Source of the DNA: Paenibacillus amylolyticus
GTDB lineage: Bacteria; Bacillota; Bacilli; Paenibacillales; Paenibacillaceae
Direction of reading: 5' to 3'
DNA: 64,000 nucleotides
NCBI RefSeq assembly: GCF_003719335.1
Contig: NZ_RIAS01000021.1
Location: forward strand, 1 to 64,000
Shown: in pieces, positions 62,307 to 64,000 of the stretch
Position numbering within the stretch: the first letter of the stretch is position 1
Layout: each line of letters starts with the position of its first letter
The notes under the pieces: generated by a model
Databases searched by the model: none
What the model was told of the DNA's origin: nothing
The model's input: the letters and a program-made list of their open reading frames with translations, nothing else
Program-made: the position numbers and the translations under genes

Positions 62307-63570
62307 ATCTCTGGTGCTCACTTCACTGGTGGCAGCCAGTCTGATCCAGAGTTACTTCCTGATCTATCGTCTTCCTGGGGGTGGTGACTCTGTGGTGACC
62401 TCGGAGACAAACTACGTGAAGACCGAAAATATGGGTCAGGAGCGTAACATTGAGGAGTTAATTTTCCCGAATCAGATGATTATTCATCTGGGTCAGGATA
62501 AACATACGGTGTTTTATCCTGGCAATACGTTTTATCAATTGATCTATTCCAGGCTGAAAGGCCGGACGTTCGAGGATTTCCAGCGTCGTAATGTGCAGTC
62601 GGTGAATTGGGATCAGATTCGTAAGGAGAGCCCCGGCTTTGAGTTGTCTTTTAAGGAAGGCATACCGGTGGCTTTGTTACAGCGTGTGATGCGTCTTGGT
62701 ACGGATTCACTTTTTCAGGGAGAGACGATCAACCGTATTGCTATATATACCACTCCAGATGAGACAAAGGCTCATGCGCTGTTTTTCAGTGCCAAGGGAG
62801 ATGTGGTCTATGAGGCCACACAGGCGGACTTGACGGTGCAGGATGTGCAGCAACATGTCGATTTTGGGACGAGCTGGACACCGTACACGCTGATGGAAGG
62901 CGGGTATTATATTCCGGCGCAGGCACTGGATACGATTGAGGCGGATGTGCCGACAGGGCAGTTCACGGTAGAGCAGATGCAGCGCAGTCTGTTTTTTGAT
63001 CCAAGCATGACTCGGAATATTCGGGAAAAAGACGGATCAGAGATTTATACCGATAGCAAACGTAGTCTGCAAGTGCAACAGGAGCAACGCTGGATCAGCT
63101 ATACAGATCCGGCGGCACCGCCGGCTGGACAAAGTGACGCATCCAAGGATGCACTGTCTGCGGTGGATTTTGTCAATCAGCATGGCGGCTGGAAAGGGCG
63201 CTCACGCATGATGCTTAGATCAGCTGACAATAAAACGCAGCTGCAGTTCCAGCAGTATTACGGCAGTTTTCCAATTATGGATTCGATGCAATTCCGTTTC
63301 GGCACGATCAACATGGAAATGCAGCAGGAGACGGTATCGAGCTATGAACGATCCTTGGAATATTTGAACGAAGGTGCGGAGACGAAGAAGTCCATCAAGC
63401 TGCCTGGCGGGGATAAGCTGAAAAATCTGATCCGCAAAGTAGCGGGTGAAAACCGCAAAGTCGTGGATGTATACCCGGCATATCGTCCATCGGCGATAGA
63501 AGATGGGCTGAAGCTGATCCCGGTTTGGGTAATCCGCTTTAGTAATGGTGAGGAAACGACGGTGTCTTAG
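62290..63570 (+). CDS. yycH: WalK regulator YycH
   Basis: The ~426-residue protein has a short cytoplasmic start, one membrane segment (about 8-26) and a large extracellular part typical of YycH, which with YycI modulates WalK at the membrane. Conservation is low, so assignment leans on position after walK. The start is placed at TTG 62290, 8 nt from AGGGAGG; GTG 62281 and GTG 62269 are alternatives. It overlaps walK by 17 nt. yycI is expected just beyond the window. Confidence 0.85.
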   Translation: MKERIKSLVLTSLVAASLIQSYFLIYRLPGGGDSVVTSETNYVKTENMGQERNIEELIFPNQMIIHLGQDKHTVFYPGNTFYQLIYSRLKGRTFEDFQRRNVQSVNWDQIRKESPGFELSFKEGIPVALLQRVMRLGTDSLFQGETINRIAIYTTPDETKAHALFFSAKGDVVYEATQADLTVQDVQQHVDFGTSWTPYTLMEGGYYIPAQALDTIEADVPTGQFTVEQMQRSLFFDPSMTRNIREKDGSEIYTDSKRSLQVQQEQRWISYTDPAAPPAGQSDASKDALSAVDFVNQHGGWKGRSRMMLRSADNKTQLQFQQYYGSFPIMDSMQFRFGTINMEMQQETVSSYERSLEYLNEGAETKKSIKLPGGDKLKNLIRKVAGENRKVVDVYPAYRPSAIEDGLKLIPVWVIRFSNGEETTVS

Positions 63571-63613
63571 CTTCGTATCGATGGAGACATGCTGGCACGT
63601 AGCTGGTAGAATT

Positions 63614-63808
63614 CTAACGATCACCAGAGACGTTATATGCTAGATTTGCGACGTTTTGAAAATCTAACGATCACCACGAACGCTATTTCGGTGAAATTGG
63701 GCTAATTGTGGCTGAAAAGTCTGAATTTACGCGAAATAAGGCTTCTCCTGATCGTTAGAATTAAAATGAGCCTAAAACGGGGCAAATAAGCTCCGTGGTG
63801 ATCGTTAG
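63614..63808. repeat. Mirror-symmetric array of four ~27-bp repeat units after yycH
   Basis: Units read CTAACGATCACCA with variable continuation ending near TTATTTCG. Two are forward (starting 63614 and 63664) and two inverted (ending 63758 and 63808). Start-to-start and end-to-end spacings are both 50 nt, so the array is symmetric about 63711. It fills most of the gene-free stretch 63571-64000 within the wal operon. Confidence 0.8.
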
Positions 63809-63992
63809 CCTGAAGAGGCTACGGGCATAGAGGTAAACAAAGCCAAACATAAGTTACACGAGCTGAAACAAATCTAGACGGGGCAAAACAAACTCTATGT
63901 ACCTGAACAAGAAGGTAAAACTTGTGGCTGGTCACGGGTTATTATGATACGGGCAACGTGAAAACAAGGTTATTATAGGCGATCAAGTAAAT

Positions 63993-64000
63993 AAGGAGGT
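63993..64000 (+). promoter_or_regulatory. Ribosome binding site of the next gene (probably yycI)
   Basis: AAGGAGGT is the last sequence in the window and implies a start codon within about 10 nt of the right edge. Confidence 0.6.

Overview
The window is the chromosome-origin region of an endospore-forming Bacillota bacterium. The protein sequences look most like Paenibacillus, judged from memory of the families rather than a search. Supporting signs are the dnaA-dnaN-yaaA-recF-remB-gyrB block, rpmH-rnpA-yidC-jag-mnmE-mnmG-rsmG-noc-parA-parB, the walRK block, sporulation-linked genes (yyaC, remB, a YheC/D protein), S-layer-homology anchoring, and Gram-positive ribosome binding sites with GTG/TTG starts.

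Layout. 1-12260 is read leftward from the origin: the extreme 5' end of a 16S rRNA gene with two tandem promoters, an HD-GYP protein, gyrA, gyrB, remB, recF, yaaA, dnaN and dnaA. A rightward ATP-grasp spore-coat-type gene (YheC/D) sits between gyrB and gyrA. The origin looks bipartite. A DnaA-box cluster lies upstream of dnaA (12340-12696), and the dnaA-dnaN gap holds a DnaA box, a short G/C run and DnaA-trio repeats (10807-10845). Between dnaA and rpmH, which are usual neighbours, lies a complete gluconate operon (gntR-gntP-gntK) with two GntR-type operators. DnaA boxes remain on the rpmH side of it.

17543-27473 is the rightward ribosome/tRNA-modification/segregation block, with two parS sites. 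One is the core of a 32-bp perfect palindrome serving as the rsmG terminator and the other is inside parB. 27614-34616 holds a cysteine-desulfurase-like enzyme, small conserved proteins, a MscS channel, tRNA-Ser(CGA), a YjzC-like protein, rpsF-ssb-rpsR and an M15 peptidase. 34690-41055 is an AT-rich upstream region followed by a five-gene oligopeptide ABC operon. 41217-47804 encodes cell-surface functions: a DacA-like protein lacking its catalytic Ser, an S-layer-anchored S9 peptidase, an MFS pump and an LCP ligase.

48000-53662 runs CBS protein, MazG-like, yybS, gdpP, rplI, dnaC. purA follows under a PurR-type operator with a long structured leader. 55644-57439 has an unrecognised membrane protein and a methyltransferase with a possible leader peptide. 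The window ends in the wall-stress block: an M23 endopeptidase with a WalR-type box, walR, walK and yycH. After yycH comes a symmetric four-unit repeat array where yycI would normally follow closely.

No clearly new defence or biosynthetic system was seen. The most unusual items are the mirror-symmetric repeat array in the wal operon, the parS/terminator palindrome, the gnt insertion at the origin, the Ser-less DacA homologue, and the putative leader-peptide control of the methyltransferase.
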